Assembly (NCBI RefSeq): GCF_009909235.1
Contig: NZ_JAAAPO010000002.1
Coordinates: 674,612 to 738,611 of the forward strand
Direction of reading: 5' to 3'
Length of the DNA: 64,000 bases
Source of the DNA: Novosphingobium ovatum
Lineage (GTDB): Bacteria > Pseudomonadota > Alphaproteobacteria > Sphingomonadales > Sphingomonadaceae
The notes below the pieces were generated by a model. That model did not search any database and was not told the DNA's origin. It saw only the letters and a list, made by a program, of their open reading frames with translations. The translations under genes and the position numbers were made by a program. This document shows, piece after piece, positions 36,917 through 45,794 of the stretch; within the stretch, counting starts at the first letter, position 1, and every line of letters starts with the position of its first letter.

Positions 36917-36966
36917 CATGCGACCTGTCGATCAGGGGCGAGGCCCGCAGGCCCCGCCGCTCGGGC

Positions 36967-37878
36967 TTATTCCTTGCCCTTGTAGATCTTGACCAGCTTG
37001 TCCAGCATGGCCAACGCCTCGTCGCGCGGGCGCTGGAAGGTGTTGCGGCCGATGATCGAGCCATTGCCGCCACCATCGCGGATGTCGCGCGCGTCCTGAT
37101 AGACGGCGTCGGCGCCCTTGGCCGCCCCGCCCGAGAACACCACGATGCGGCGACCGGCAAAGCACGACTGCACGACATGCGCCACGCGGTCCGCCTGCGC
37201 CGACCAGTCGGTGCCCTCATAGCACTTCTTGGCGTCAGCCTGTTCGATGTGGTTGCTGGGCAGTTTGACCTTGATGATGTGCGCGCCCAGCAGGGCGGCC
37301 ATGTGCGCGGCATAGGCGCCCACATCCAGCGCCAGCTCGCCGCTCTTGGGCAGGTTCGAACCGCGCGGGTAGGACCAGATGACGGTGGCGATGCCAACGC
37401 TGGCGGCCTCGGCGCGCATTTCGCGGATCTCTTCCATCATTTCAAAGCAGTCGTCGCTGCCCGGATAGATGGTGAAGCCAATCGCCGAGCAGCCCAGACG
37501 CAGCGCGTCGTCAACGCTGGCGGTCACGGCCTGATTGGCGCCACCGGCCCACGAATTCGACGAGTTCACCTTGAGGATGGTCGGGATCTGGCCGGCAAAC
37601 TTGTCAGCGCCCGCCTCCAGCATGCCCAGCGGCGCGGCATAGGCCGACAGGCCAGCATCGATCGCCATCTGATAGTGATAGTGCGGGTCATAGGCCGGGG
37701 CGTTCACCGAAAAGCTGCGCGCGGGGCCATGTTCAAAGCCTTGATCGACCGGCAGGATGATCAGCTTGCCGGTGCCGCCCAGACGGCCTTGCATCAAGAT
37801 GCGATGCAGATTGGCCTTCACGCCGGGGTTATCGGACTCATAGTTGGCGAGGATCTTCTGGACAGCCTTGGTGGTCAT
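36967..37878 (-). CDS. fbaB: Class I fructose-bisphosphate aldolase, DhnA (archaeal) type
   Basis: Schiff-base aldolase of 303 aa that splits fructose-1,6-bisphosphate into two triose phosphates. ILPVDQGFEHGP near residue 43 and IIKVKLPSNH near 190 (Schiff-base lysine in the barrel) with VVFSGGAAKGADAV are the DhnA-family motifs; it is unrelated to the zinc class II enzyme. ATG 37878 is chosen, since upstream codons lack family character. It is the last member of the tkt-gap-pgk-fba series on the minus strand. Confidence 0.9.
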   Translation of the reverse strand: MTTKAVQKILANYESDNPGVKANLHRILMQGRLGGTGKLIILPVDQGFEHGPARSFSVNAPAYDPHYHYQMAIDAGLSAYAAPLGMLEAGADKFAGQIPTILKVNSSNSWAGGANQAVTASVDDALRLGCSAIGFTIYPGSDDCFEMMEEIREMRAEAASVGIATVIWSYPRGSNLPKSGELALDVGAYAAHMAALLGAHIIKVKLPSNHIEQADAKKCYEGTDWSAQADRVAHVVQSCFAGRRIVVFSGGAAKGADAVYQDARDIRDGGGNGSIIGRNTFQRPRDEALAMLDKLVKIYKGKE

Positions 37879-38035
37879 ACGTTTTTCCCTGTCACAATGG
37901 GCCTTTGCCTGCCCTTGCGGCGCCACCGCGAAACGGTGCATAGGTATGCCGCATAGGTATGCAAACTTGGGCCGGATAAACCGCCCTGCGCATTCCTGCA
38001 ACGGGGCGGTGAAAATAAAGCGATCAGTTTTGCGT

Positions 38036-38070
38036 CCGGGCGATCAGATCACGCTGATCCAACCGCCCGG
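38036..38070 (-). other. Extended hairpin between pgk and fba
   Basis: CCGGGCG (38036-38042) pairs with CGCCCGG (38064-38070), with an inner ATCAG/CTGAT pair. No T run follows on the minus strand, so it may be a message-stability element rather than a terminator. Confidence 0.5.
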
Positions 38071-38079
38071 ATAATAGTC

Positions 38080-39276
38080 TTATGCTTCCAGCGCCTTGAC
38101 GCCGGGCAATTCGCGTCCTTCCATCCATTCCAGGAAGGCGCCACCGGCCGTCGAGATATAGCTGAAGTCTTCGGCCACCCCGGCATGGTGCAGCGCGGCA
38201 ACGGTGTCGCCGCCACCCGCGACCGAGACAAGGCTGCCTTCCTTGGTCAGCGCCGCCGCGATGCGGGCCAGCGCGACGGTGGCCGCGTCGAAGGGTTGCG
38301 TTTCAAACGCGCCCATCGGCCCGTTCCACACCAGCGTCTTGCAGGTCTTGAGCGCATCGGCCAGCGCCTCAACCGCCGAGGGCCCCACGTCGAGGATCAT
38401 CTCGTCAGCGGCCACCTCATGCACGTTGCAGGTGCGCAAGGACGGCGGGTTGGCGGCAAATTCCTTGGACACCACCACCTCATAGGGCAGGTGAACGGTG
38501 CAACCGGCCGCGTCCGCCGCGTCCATGATCTCCTCGGCCGTGCCGGTCAGGTCATGCTCGCACAGCGACTTGCCCACATCCACACCGCGCGCGGCCAGGA
38601 AGGTGTTGGCCATGCCGCCGCCGATGATCAGGTGGTCCACCTTGGTCACCAGATGCTTGAGCACGTCCAGCTTGGACGAGACCTTGGCCCCGCCGACCAC
38701 GGCGGCCACCGGCTTTTCCGGGGCGTCCAGCGCGCGGCTCAGCGCTTCCAGCTCGGCCTGCATGCTGCGCCCGGCATAGGCGGGCAGGACATGGGCCAAA
38801 CCTTCGGTGCTGGCATGGGCGCGGTGCGCCGCCGAGAAAGCATCATTGACATAGAAATCGCCATTGGCGGCAATCGCCTTGACCAGCTCGGGGTCGTTCT
38901 TTTCCTCGCCCGGCCAGAAACGGGTGTTTTCCAGGCAGGCAATGTCGCCCGCCTGCAAAATGCCCACCGCCTGCGCGACGATGTCACCGGCGATTTCGGG
39001 CACGAACATCACTTCGCGGCCCAGCACCTTTTCCACCGCGCCAATCACCATGCTCAGCGACTGGTCAGGCACGCGGTTGCCCTTGGGACGGCCGAAATGC
39101 GCCAGCAACAGCACCTTGGCGCCCTTGTCCGCCAGTTCCAGAATGGTCGGCGCGACGGCGCGCACGCGCGTGTCCTCGGTCACGGCGCCATCCTGCATCG
39201 GCAGGTTGAAATCCACCCGCACCAGCGCAACCTTGCCGGTCACATCACCCAGATCGTCCAGCTTGCGAAAAGCCAT
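38080..39276 (-). CDS. pgk: Phosphoglycerate kinase
   Basis: Transfers phosphate between 1,3-bisphosphoglycerate and ADP in glycolysis and gluconeogenesis. N-terminal substrate motifs [15 protein letters not shown] and [11 protein letters not shown], the hinge region [13 protein letters not shown], and the C-terminal nucleotide motif [12 protein letters not shown] are all present. 398 aa, normal. It lies between gap and fba and is preceded by the gap terminator, so it may be transcribed both by read-through and from its own promoter. Confidence 0.96.
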   Translation of the reverse strand: MAFRKLDDLGDVTGKVALVRVDFNLPMQDGAVTEDTRVRAVAPTILELADKGAKVLLLAHFGRPKGNRVPDQSLSMVIGAVEKVLGREVMFVPEIAGDIVAQAVGILQAGDIACLENTRFWPGEEKNDPELVKAIAANGDFYVNDAFSAAHRAHASTEGLAHVLPAYAGRSMQAELEALSRALDAPEKPVAAVVGGAKVSSKLDVLKHLVTKVDHLIIGGGMANTFLAARGVDVGKSLCEHDLTGTAEEIMDAADAAGCTVHLPYEVVVSKEFAANPPSLRTCNVHEVAADEMILDVGPSAVEALADALKTCKTLVWNGPMGAFETQPFDAATVALARIAAALTKEGSLVSVAGGGDTVAALHHAGVAEDFSYISTAGGAFLEWMEGRELPGVKALEA

Positions 39277-39308
39277 TTCTAACCCCTACATTCATCCAAC
39301 CACAGCCG

Positions 39309-39339
39309 AAAAGGGCGGGAAGGTTGCCCTCCCCGCCCC
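39309..39339 (-). terminator. Terminator after gap
   Basis: On the minus strand GGGCGGGGAGG pairs with CCTTCCCGCCC (one G-U) around GCAA, followed by TTTT. Confidence 0.8.
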
Positions 39340-39352
39340 TGTTTGTTCCGGC

Positions 39353-40360
39353 TTAGAGGAACTTTGCCATCGCGCCGGCGGTGTCCAGCATGCGGTTGGA
39401 AAAGCCCCATTCATTGTCATACCACGACAGCACGCGCACCAGCTTGCCATCGATGACGGCGGTTTCCAGCGCGTCGATGGTCGAGCTGTGCGGATCGTGG
39501 TTGAAGTCGATCGAGACCAGCGGCTCTTCGGTGTAGCCCAGAACGCCCTTGAGCGGACCTTCGGCAGCAGCCTTGAGCAGAGCGTTCACTTCCTCGATCG
39601 AGGTATCGCGCGAGGGCGTGAAGGTCAGGTCGACGACCGAGACGTTCGGGGTGGGCACGCGGATCGAGGACCCGTCCAGCTTGCCCTTCAGGGTCGGCAG
39701 AACCTCGCCCACAGCAACGGCGGCGCCGGTGCTGGTGGGGATCATGTTCATCGCGGCGGCGCGGGCGCGGCGCGGATCCTTGTGGATCTGGTCCAGAATC
39801 TTCTGATCGTTGGTATAGCTGTGGATCGTGGTCATCAGGCCACGCTCGATACCGATGGCTTCATGCAGCACCTTGGCAAACGGGGCCAGGCAGTTGGTGG
39901 TGCAAGACGCGTTCGACACGATCAGGTCGGCGGCGGTCAGCGTTTCGTGGTTGACGCCGAACACGACTGTCTTGTCCACGCCCTTGGCAGGCGCCGAGAT
40001 CAGCACGCGCTTGGCGCCCGCGTCCAGATGCTTCTGACCACCAGCGCGGTCGACGAAGAAGCCCGTGCATTCCAGCGCAATGTCGATGCCATTGGCGGCA
40101 TGCGGCAGGTTGGCGGGATCCTTCTCGGCGGTCACCTGAATGCGCTTGCCGTTGATGATCAGGTCATTGCCGTCCACCTCGACGGTGCCGTTGAACGGAC
40201 CGTGGACGCTGTCGTTGCGGAACAGGCGGGCGTTGGCCTTGGCATCGGCCAGATCGTTGATCGAGACCAGCTCCAGACCGCAGTCCGGACGCTCCAGAAT
40301 GGCGCGGGCCACATTGCGCCCGATACGACCGAAACCGTTGATGGCAACCTTCACAGCCAT
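39353..40360 (-). CDS. gap: Glyceraldehyde-3-phosphate dehydrogenase
   Basis: NAD-dependent oxidation of glyceraldehyde-3-phosphate. Rossmann start [16 protein letters not shown] at residues 4-19, catalytic cysteine in [14 protein letters not shown] near residue 152 and the C-terminal [13 protein letters not shown]. 335 aa. It follows tkt by 15 bases on the minus strand and is clearly in the same operon. Confidence 0.97.
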   Translation of the reverse strand: MAVKVAINGFGRIGRNVARAILERPDCGLELVSINDLADAKANARLFRNDSVHGPFNGTVEVDGNDLIINGKRIQVTAEKDPANLPHAANGIDIALECTGFFVDRAGGQKHLDAGAKRVLISAPAKGVDKTVVFGVNHETLTAADLIVSNASCTTNCLAPFAKVLHEAIGIERGLMTTIHSYTNDQKILDQIHKDPRRARAAAMNMIPTSTGAAVAVGEVLPTLKGKLDGSSIRVPTPNVSVVDLTFTPSRDTSIEEVNALLKAAAEGPLKGVLGYTEEPLVSIDFNHDPHSSTIDALETAVIDGKLVRVLSWYDNEWGFSNRMLDTAGAMAKFL

Positions 40361-40375
40361 GGAATTCCTCCTATT

Positions 40376-42379
40376 TCAGTTCTGGACATCCGCGGCGGGC
40401 CGCGGAGCGTTCTGGAGAGCCGCAACAACCTGCGGCGTGATCTTTGCAGCCGTAAGACCGAAATAGTCATACAGCTTGTCAGCGGGGGCCGAGGCACCAA
40501 AGGTGTCGATGCCAAAGTTCAGGCCATCAAGGCCCGTGATCGCCTGCCAGCCCAGCGTGGTGCCAGCCTCGATCGAGACCTTGAGCACGCCAGCGGGCAG
40601 CACGTCAGCCTTATACGCGGCGTCCTGCGCCAAGAAGCGCGACATCGAGGGCATCGAGACCACATCGGCGCCAATGCCCTGTTCTTCCAGCGCGGCGCGC
40701 ACGGCCATGGCGATTTCCACTTCCGAACCCGTGGCGACCAGCACCACCTTGCGCGGGGCAGCGGCGGCCTCAAGGCGATAGGCGCCCTTGGCGGTCAGGT
40801 TCGGACCCGACTTGCGCAGCTGCGGCAGGTTCTGACGGGTCAGCGCCAGCACGCTGGGCGTGCCGGTGTTGCTGATGGCCAGGCTCCACGCCTCGGCGGT
40901 TTCGATCACGTCGGCGGGGCGGAAGACCTCCAGATTGGGGATCATGCGCATCGACATGACATGTTCGATCGGCTGATGGGTGGGGCCATCCTCGCCCAGA
41001 CCGATCGAGTCATGGGTCAGGACATAGACCACCTTGGCCTTTTGCAGGGCCGACATGCGGATCGCGTTGCGGCAATAGTCCGAGAACACCAGGAAGGTGC
41101 CGCCATAGGGCAGCACGCCGCCATGCAGCGCCATGCCGTTCATCGCCGCGGCCATGCCAAATTCGCGGATGCCATACGAGACATAACGGCCGGCGTAATT
41201 GTCGGCGTTGAGATGCGGCGTCGCCTTGGTGATGGTCAGGTTCGAGCCCGTAAGGTCCGCCGAACCGCCCACCATTTCGGGCACCACCGGGGTCAGCACT
41301 TCCAGCGCCAGCTCGCTCGCCTTGCGGGTGGCGACCTTCTGGCTGCCCTCCAGCCACGCGGCAAAGGTGGTCTCGGCCTGCGCCATGTCGGGCAGGTCAC
41401 CGGCCATGCGGCGCGCCAGTTCGGCGGCATTGGGATTGGCGGCGGCGCGCGCATCCCATGCGGCGCTGGCGGCAGCGCCACGCGCACCAGCCGCGCGCCA
41501 GTCGGCCACAACATCGGCGGGCAGTTCAAACGCGGGCAGCGTCCAGTTCAGTTCGGCGCGCGAAGCCTCGATCTCGGCGGCGCCCAGCGGCGCGCCATGG
41601 ACCGAATGGCCACCCTGCTTGTTGGGCGCGCCCTTGCCGATGATCGTGCGGCAGGCCACCAGCGAGGGACGCGGATCAGCGGCCGCCTCGGCAATGGCGC
41701 GTTCGATATCGGCAAAGTCATGGCCATCGCAGGACACAACATGCCAACCGGTCGCGGTGTAGCGCGCGGCGATGTCCTCGCTGGTCGACAGGTCGGTGTC
41801 GCCATCGATGGTGATGCGGTTGTCGTCCCACAGCACGATCATCCGGCCCAGCTTGAGGTGGCCGGCCAGACCGATCGCCTCGTGGTTGATGCCTTCCATC
41901 AGACAGCCATCGCCCGCGATGACGTAGGTGCGGTGATCAACCAGATCATCGCCAAACACGCCGTTCAGGTGACGCTCGGCCAGCGCAAAGCCCACCGCCA
42001 TCGCCAGACCCTGACCCAGCGGGCCAGTGGTGCATTCGACACCCGCCAGCTCGGTATTTTCGGGGTGGCCGGCGCAGACGCTGTGCAACTGGCGGAAATT
42101 CTTGATGTCGTCCATCGTCGGACGGGCATAGCCCGTCAGGTGCAGCAGGCTGTAGATCAGCATCGAGCCATGGCCCGCCGACAGGATGAAGCGGTCACGG
42201 TCCGACCAGTCGGGGCGGGCCGGATCGAACTTCAGAAACTTGCTGAACAGCACGGTGGCCACATCGGCCATGCCCATCGGCATGCCGGGGTGGCCGCTGT
42301 TGGCGGCCTGCACAGCATCCATCGACAGGACACGGATGGCATTGGCCATCGACTGCATGCTTTGGGCGGTTTGGGTCAT
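40376..42379 (-). CDS. tkt: Transketolase
   Basis: Thiamine-diphosphate enzyme exchanging two-carbon units between sugar phosphates in the pentose-phosphate pathway. Motifs: SAGHGSMLIYSLLHL, TTGPLGQGLAMAVG, the TPP site GDGCLMEGINHEA, DSIGLGEDGPTHQP and FGIDTFGASAPADKLYDYFGL. 667 aa from ATG 42379, normal length. First gene of the tkt-gap-pgk-fba series; the 270-base spacer to the divergent coiled-coil/zapA unit should hold its promoter. Confidence 0.96.
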   Translation of the reverse strand: MTQTAQSMQSMANAIRVLSMDAVQAANSGHPGMPMGMADVATVLFSKFLKFDPARPDWSDRDRFILSAGHGSMLIYSLLHLTGYARPTMDDIKNFRQLHSVCAGHPENTELAGVECTTGPLGQGLAMAVGFALAERHLNGVFGDDLVDHRTYVIAGDGCLMEGINHEAIGLAGHLKLGRMIVLWDDNRITIDGDTDLSTSEDIAARYTATGWHVVSCDGHDFADIERAIAEAAADPRPSLVACRTIIGKGAPNKQGGHSVHGAPLGAAEIEASRAELNWTLPAFELPADVVADWRAAGARGAAASAAWDARAAANPNAAELARRMAGDLPDMAQAETTFAAWLEGSQKVATRKASELALEVLTPVVPEMVGGSADLTGSNLTITKATPHLNADNYAGRYVSYGIREFGMAAAMNGMALHGGVLPYGGTFLVFSDYCRNAIRMSALQKAKVVYVLTHDSIGLGEDGPTHQPIEHVMSMRMIPNLEVFRPADVIETAEAWSLAISNTGTPSVLALTRQNLPQLRKSGPNLTAKGAYRLEAAAAPRKVVLVATGSEVEIAMAVRAALEEQGIGADVVSMPSMSRFLAQDAAYKADVLPAGVLKVSIEAGTTLGWQAITGLDGLNFGIDTFGASAPADKLYDYFGLTAAKITPQVVAALQNAPRPAADVQN

Positions 42380-42652
42380 GGCGGGGACGCAGGCTCCGAA
42401 TAGGTATGCAATGGCTCGCACTGGCGCGATTCGTGGCGCACCCTTTGCGTCCCACCCCCGCCCGCGTCAACCTGTCAGAGGCGCTTTTTGCTGCATTGCA
42501 TTGCTTTGCGGCGCGAACGAATCGGCGAATCGGCGCGCAAGTGCCAAAACGCGCCAATCACCACCTTGGCGGTAAAGCCCCCCACCTGTCGGCCAGCCCG
42601 CCCCCGATCTCCTGCGTAATCTGACGTATCAGGACGAAAGCGGAGCAAGCTG

Positions 42653-42955
42653 GTGTTTGCGCGAAAGGGGATTGCAGGTACAAGCGCGCCCATGACGGGG
42701 GCCCTACCACTTGCCCTGCCGGATGAGGCGGGCGTCGATGAAGCGCTGTCGCGGGTTGAGGCGGCCTTGGCGCGGCTGGACTGCGCCCTGCGCCGCAGCA
42801 GGGAACAGCAATTGGCCGTGGCGCGCGAAACGGTCGAGCTGGAGGTGCGGCACGAGCGCCTGCGCGAGGTGGTGGGTGACGCGCTGGGCCTGCTGGACGG
42901 CCTGATTGCGACCGAGGTGGCCAAGCCCGCGGCTCCGGTGGACGGCACAGCGTGA
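42653..42955 (+). CDS. Small coiled-coil protein upstream of zapA
   Basis: A 100-aa (or 87-aa) protein dominated by one long charged helix, EALSRVEAALARLDCALRR on to about residue 80, predicted to form a coiled coil; no domain of known function. GTG 42653 has GGAG seven bases upstream and is used here; ATG 42692 lacks a good site but removes a poorly structured N-terminus. Its stop overlaps the GTG start of zapA, so the two are translationally coupled and the protein may act with ZapA at the division ring. That link is inference. Confidence 0.6.
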   Translation: MFARKGIAGTSAPMTGALPLALPDEAGVDEALSRVEAALARLDCALRRSREQQLAVARETVELEVRHERLREVVGDALGLLDGLIATEVAKPAAPVDGTA

Positions 42956-43419
42956 GCAATATCTCGCTCTTTGTCGGGGGCCGCGATTATGTCGTGGCCT
43001 GCGCGCCGGGAGAGGAAGCGCATGTCACCGCGCTGGGCGTGCTGATCGATGAAAAGCTGGACGAACTGCCCGAATCCGTCGCGCAGAGCGAAGTGAGGTC
43101 GCTGTTGTTCGCCGCGCTGTTGCTGGCCGATGAGGTGGTCGAACTGCGTCAGGTGGCCGAGGATGCGGCCCGCGCCCAAAGCGCCGTGGCCGAGATGGGG
43201 CTGGCGCAAGCCCCCCATGCCGCCATGCCCGAACCGCCCATCCCGGCCGAAACGCCCTATCGCGCGCCCGCCTATGACGGCCACGACGATAGCGGGGTGG
43301 TCGTCCCCCTGCCGGTGGCCGCCGCGATGCAGGACGCCAGCGAACGCCGCCGCAACCGCCTGATCGCCATGGCCGAACGGCTGGAGGCCATTGCCGGCGA
43401 AATTGAGCGCGGGCTGTAA
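42952..43419 (+). CDS. zapA: Cell-division protein ZapA
   Basis: FtsZ-associated protein that bundles filaments at the division site. The ZapA core occupies residues 1-75 (SNISLFVGGRDYVVACAPGEE, then a helix ALGVLIDEKLDEL and LLFAALLLADEVVEL). The rest, to 155 aa, is a proline-rich linker followed by a C-terminal helix, longer than the roughly 100-aa enteric protein but common in alphaproteobacteria. GTG 42952 overlaps the preceding stop. The downstream order zapA-6S RNA-fau is conserved across many proteobacteria and supports the call. Confidence 0.85.
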   Translation: MSNISLFVGGRDYVVACAPGEEAHVTALGVLIDEKLDELPESVAQSEVRSLLFAALLLADEVVELRQVAEDAARAQSAVAEMGLAQAPHAAMPEPPIPAETPYRAPAYDGHDDSGVVVPLPVAAAMQDASERRRNRLIAMAERLEAIAGEIERGL

Positions 43420-43464
43420 CGCGCGCGCCGATCCGCGCCCGGATCAACGCTTTGCAGATGCCTC

Positions 43465-43493
43465 TTGAGATTACCGCGCCCCGCGCCTACATC
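43465..43493 (+). promoter_or_regulatory. Promoter of the 6S RNA gene
   Basis: TTGAGA (43465-43470), 17-base spacer, TACATC (43488-43493); the start of transcription should fall at the base of the predicted 6S terminal stem. Confidence 0.65.
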
Positions 43494-43495
43494 AT

Positions 43496-43670
43496 GGGTG
43501 ACGGGAACTGCCCGGCACGAGCCGCATGAAACATCCCTGAGGCTATAAGCAATCCAAGGGGGCTGTCCCTGCCGAGAATCCTGGTTCACGGTATATGGTC
43601 CCCACCTGACGTCGAGGCGTCAGAGGATTTTCCGAGCAAACGACCCATGGTGGTCCCGTCACCCCTTTTT
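43496..43670 (+). ncRNA. ssrS: 6S RNA
   Basis: About 175 bases between zapA and fau, the classical position of ssrS. The ends form an 11-bp closing stem (GGGTGACGGGA, 43496-43506, with TCCCGTCACCC, 43654-43664), followed by a T run to 43670. The interior is mostly self-complementary with a loose central part, as needed to mimic an open promoter for sigma-70 RNA polymerase. A well-spaced promoter precedes it. Identified by synteny and structure, not by alignment. Confidence 0.8.
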
Positions 43671-43723
43671 GCGAGACGCCCCGCCCCGTGCGGCGGGGCC
43701 ATGTGGCGGATGACAGCCTGCGA

Positions 43724-44299
43724 ATGACCGACAAATCCGCCCTGCGCCGTGCCTTGCGCCAGTCGCGCCGTGACCATGTGGCCAGCCTGCCGCCGGTGAT
43801 GCGCAATCTGGTGTTTTTGCGCCCGCCCGGCGCGGTGGTGACGGCGCTGCCGGTGGGGGGATGTGTTGCGCTCTATCATGCGGTGGGCGATGAAGCCCCC
43901 ACGCGCGCCTATGGCAAATGGCTGATCGAAAACGGCTTTACCGTGGCGCTGCCGTGGTTTGCGGGGCGCGATGCGCCGATGGATTTTCGCGTCTGGACCG
44001 ATCCGTGGGACGATGCCGATCTGGTGCCGGGGCCATGGGGCGGCGCGCTGCAACCGGCCGATGACGCGGCGCAGTTGACGCCCGATGTCGCCTTTGTCCC
44101 GCTGGTCGGCTTTACGGCGGAGGGCGCGCGATTGGGTCAGGGTGGCGGGCATTACGACCGCTGGCTGGCGGCCCATCCGCAGGTGGTGGCGATGGGGCTG
44201 GCGTGGGATTGCCAATTGGCCGATGACCTGCCGACAGAGCCGCACGACATCCCGTTGCGCGCGGTGATCACCCCCACCCGCCTGTTCGGCACACTGTAA
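43724..44299 (+). CDS. fau: 5-formyltetrahydrofolate cyclo-ligase
   Basis: ATP-dependent conversion of 5-formyl-THF to methenyl-THF (YgfA/Fau). The N-terminal basic KSALRRALRQSRR, the central ALYHAVGDEAPTR and the C-terminal nucleotide/substrate motif ARLGQGGGHYDRWLA with VGFTAEG upstream are diagnostic. 191 aa from ATG 43724; an in-frame ATG 12 codons upstream lies too close to the 6S terminator. Probably expressed with, or just after, 6S RNA. Confidence 0.9.
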   Translation: MTDKSALRRALRQSRRDHVASLPPVMRNLVFLRPPGAVVTALPVGGCVALYHAVGDEAPTRAYGKWLIENGFTVALPWFAGRDAPMDFRVWTDPWDDADLVPGPWGGALQPADDAAQLTPDVAFVPLVGFTAEGARLGQGGGHYDRWLAAHPQVVAMGLAWDCQLADDLPTEPHDIPLRAVITPTRLFGTL

Positions 44300-44326
44300 A
44301 CCGATTCGCCGTCATAAGGAAATCCG

Positions 44327-44563
44327 ATGACCAACCCCAAGCCCACCCCTCGCACCGCGCCGACATGGCGCATCCCGGCGGGCATGCTGGCGCTGCTGGC
44401 GGCGCTGGGGGTCTATGCCGGGCTGGTCGCGCGCTGGGTCGCGCCGCTGATCCAGAACTGGCCCGCGCTGGGCCAGACGCCGGTCTATGTCGTGCTGGGC
44501 GTGGTGTGGCTGCTGCCCTTGCGGCGGTTCCTGATCTGGATGGAAACGGGACGCTGGGGCTGA
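44327..44563 (+). CDS. DUF2842 small membrane protein
   Basis: A 78-aa protein with two membrane helices (about residues 18-40 and 50-68) and the conserved ending LLPLRRFLIWMETGRWG, which marks the alphaproteobacterial DUF2842 family. Function unknown. It starts 27 bases after fau behind AAGGAAA and is probably co-transcribed; this pairing with fau is frequent in sphingomonads as far as I recall. Confidence 0.75.
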   Translation: MTNPKPTPRTAPTWRIPAGMLALLAALGVYAGLVARWVAPLIQNWPALGQTPVYVVLGVVWLLPLRRFLIWMETGRWG

Positions 44564-44671
44564 AGGCAGCTTAGGCGCGTATAAACGCATCCTTATTGTA
44601 GTCATTGACAACAAAATCGCGCCCGCCCGCGCGCCTTGGGCGCGTCACGAAATGCGCCCGGCGCGGGCAAC

Positions 44672-44697
44672 AAAAAAGCCGACCCGAAGGCCGGCTT
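44672..44697 (-). terminator. Terminator of the tRNA-Asp pair
   Basis: On the minus strand AAGCCGGCC-TTCG-GGTCGGCTT followed by TTTTG. The same sequence, with the same flank, ends tRNA-Pro at 49142. Confidence 0.9.
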
Positions 44698-44755
44698 GTT
44701 GCTGCTGGACCCCTCCAGCATGTTCCCGCCGGCATGGCCGGACAGGTTCCCAAGG

Positions 44756-44832
44756 TGGCGCGAGTGACGGGGCTCGAACCCGCGACCTCCGCCGTGACAG
44801 GGCGGCACTCTAACCAACTGAGCTACACCCGC
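44756..44832 (-). tRNA. tRNA-Asp (anticodon GTC), distal copy
   Basis: A 77-base tRNA with encoded CCA, acceptor GCGGGTG, anticodon loop CTGTCAC (GTC) and T arm CGGGTTCGAGCCCCG. Second gene of a two-tRNA unit; identical to the proximal copy. Confidence 0.97.
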
Positions 44833-44879
44833 GCATCCCTGAGACCAGAAACGCATGGGCCCGCAAACGAAATCACAAG

Positions 44880-44956
44880 TGGCGCGAGTGACGGGGCTCG
44901 AACCCGCGACCTCCGCCGTGACAGGGCGGCACTCTAACCAACTGAGCTACACCCGC
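44880..44956 (-). tRNA. tRNA-Asp (anticodon GTC), proximal copy
   Basis: Identical 77-base tRNA, 47 bases upstream of the other copy on the minus strand, directly behind a consensus promoter. Confidence 0.97.
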
Positions 44957-44999
44957 TCACCTGTGTTTCCGTTGGGGCAGCGCCCCTTGGGTGACGCGG

Positions 45000-45028
45000 C
45001 CTCTAAGGAAGGTGGCGCGGCCTGTCAA
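45000..45028 (-). promoter_or_regulatory. Promoter of the tRNA-Asp pair
   Basis: On the minus strand TTGACA (45028-45023), exactly 17 bases, TAGAGG (45005-45000). Transcription should begin about 35 bases before the first tRNA. Confidence 0.75.
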
Positions 45029-45242
45029 CGCCCTTTGCCACACAATTGCAAATTATTGACGAAAGTGGCGAATTTCTGCGGATTAGCGGATGGCACGGGT
45101 CAGACCCCCAACCGCGAATCGCACCCGCATGGTTCGCTCTGCCCACCAAAAACGCGGGAATCGGTACGCCTGCCGGGGCATTAACGCTTTATTTCCGGGC
45201 TATTCCCTAAATGGCATTAACCAAATGCAAGGGACCGGGCCG

Positions 45243-45794
45243 ATGTTCAGGGTCGCGACGAATCAATGGAAAAAGGCGCTGGTGCGCGCGCTGGCGGCGG
45301 GGTGGATGCTGGCCATTGCCGCTATGCCCGCCAACGCCGCGCCCGCGCGGATCGCGGTGATGATGCCCCTGCCCTCGCGCCAGGCCGTCAGCGCCGCGCC
45401 GGCCATCACCCTGACCAGCGCCATCCATGTCGAGCGCACCACCCCCGCAGGCCGCCGTCTGGACAGTCTGACAAAGGGCAATACCGCGCTGAACCATGGC
45501 GACCGGATCGTCACCTTTTTGCGGTGGCGGCACGAGGCGGCGGCGCCGGTCGGCGGCACCGGCGGCTTTGTCATTGTCACCCCCCTGCCCCGCGCGCTGA
45601 TCTGGCAAGGCAGCGCCGATGGCCGCGAGGAAGTCTCGGTCGACGGGGGCTATAGCTGGGGCCGGCTGGCGCGGCTGACGCTGTTCGGTCGCCCGGCCCG
45701 GCCCGAAGACGTGACGCATATGCGCTGGCACATCACCCCCGCACAGGCGCGCGGCGGTCAGGGGCGGATCACCTATGCCGCGCTGCTGCGTTAA
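45243..45794 (+). CDS. Secreted protein of unknown function with a DUF11-like fold
   Basis: A 183-aa protein with a clear signal peptide: basic start, hydrophobic ALVRALAAGWMLAIAAMPAN and a cut after ANA (about residue 28). The mature part resembles one bacterial repeat domain: HGDRIVTFLRWRHEA, VTPLPRALIWQGSADG, EVSVDGGYSWG and VTHMRW, spaced as in DUF11-type beta-sandwich repeats of surface proteins. No function is known. ATG 45243 is used. Its TAA overlaps the TAA of the convergent thyA by three bases. Confidence 0.65.
   Translation: MFRVATNQWKKALVRALAAGWMLAIAAMPANAAPARIAVMMPLPSRQAVSAAPAITLTSAIHVERTTPAGRRLDSLTKGNTALNHGDRIVTFLRWRHEAAAPVGGTGGFVIVTPLPRALIWQGSADGREEVSVDGGYSWGRLARLTLFGRPARPEDVTHMRWHITPAQARGGQGRITYAALLR

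Noticed and set aside
38864..42403. A 1179-codon open frame on the plus strand antisense to pgk, gap and tkt.
   Set aside because: It is a GC-skew shadow of three well-identified genes, rich in Arg/His/Gly, with no domain and no ribosome site.
44605..45184. Open frames containing RVTGLEPATSAVTGRHSNQL.
   Set aside because: This well-known false peptide is the reverse of tRNA-Asp; both copies fall exactly on the tRNA genes.
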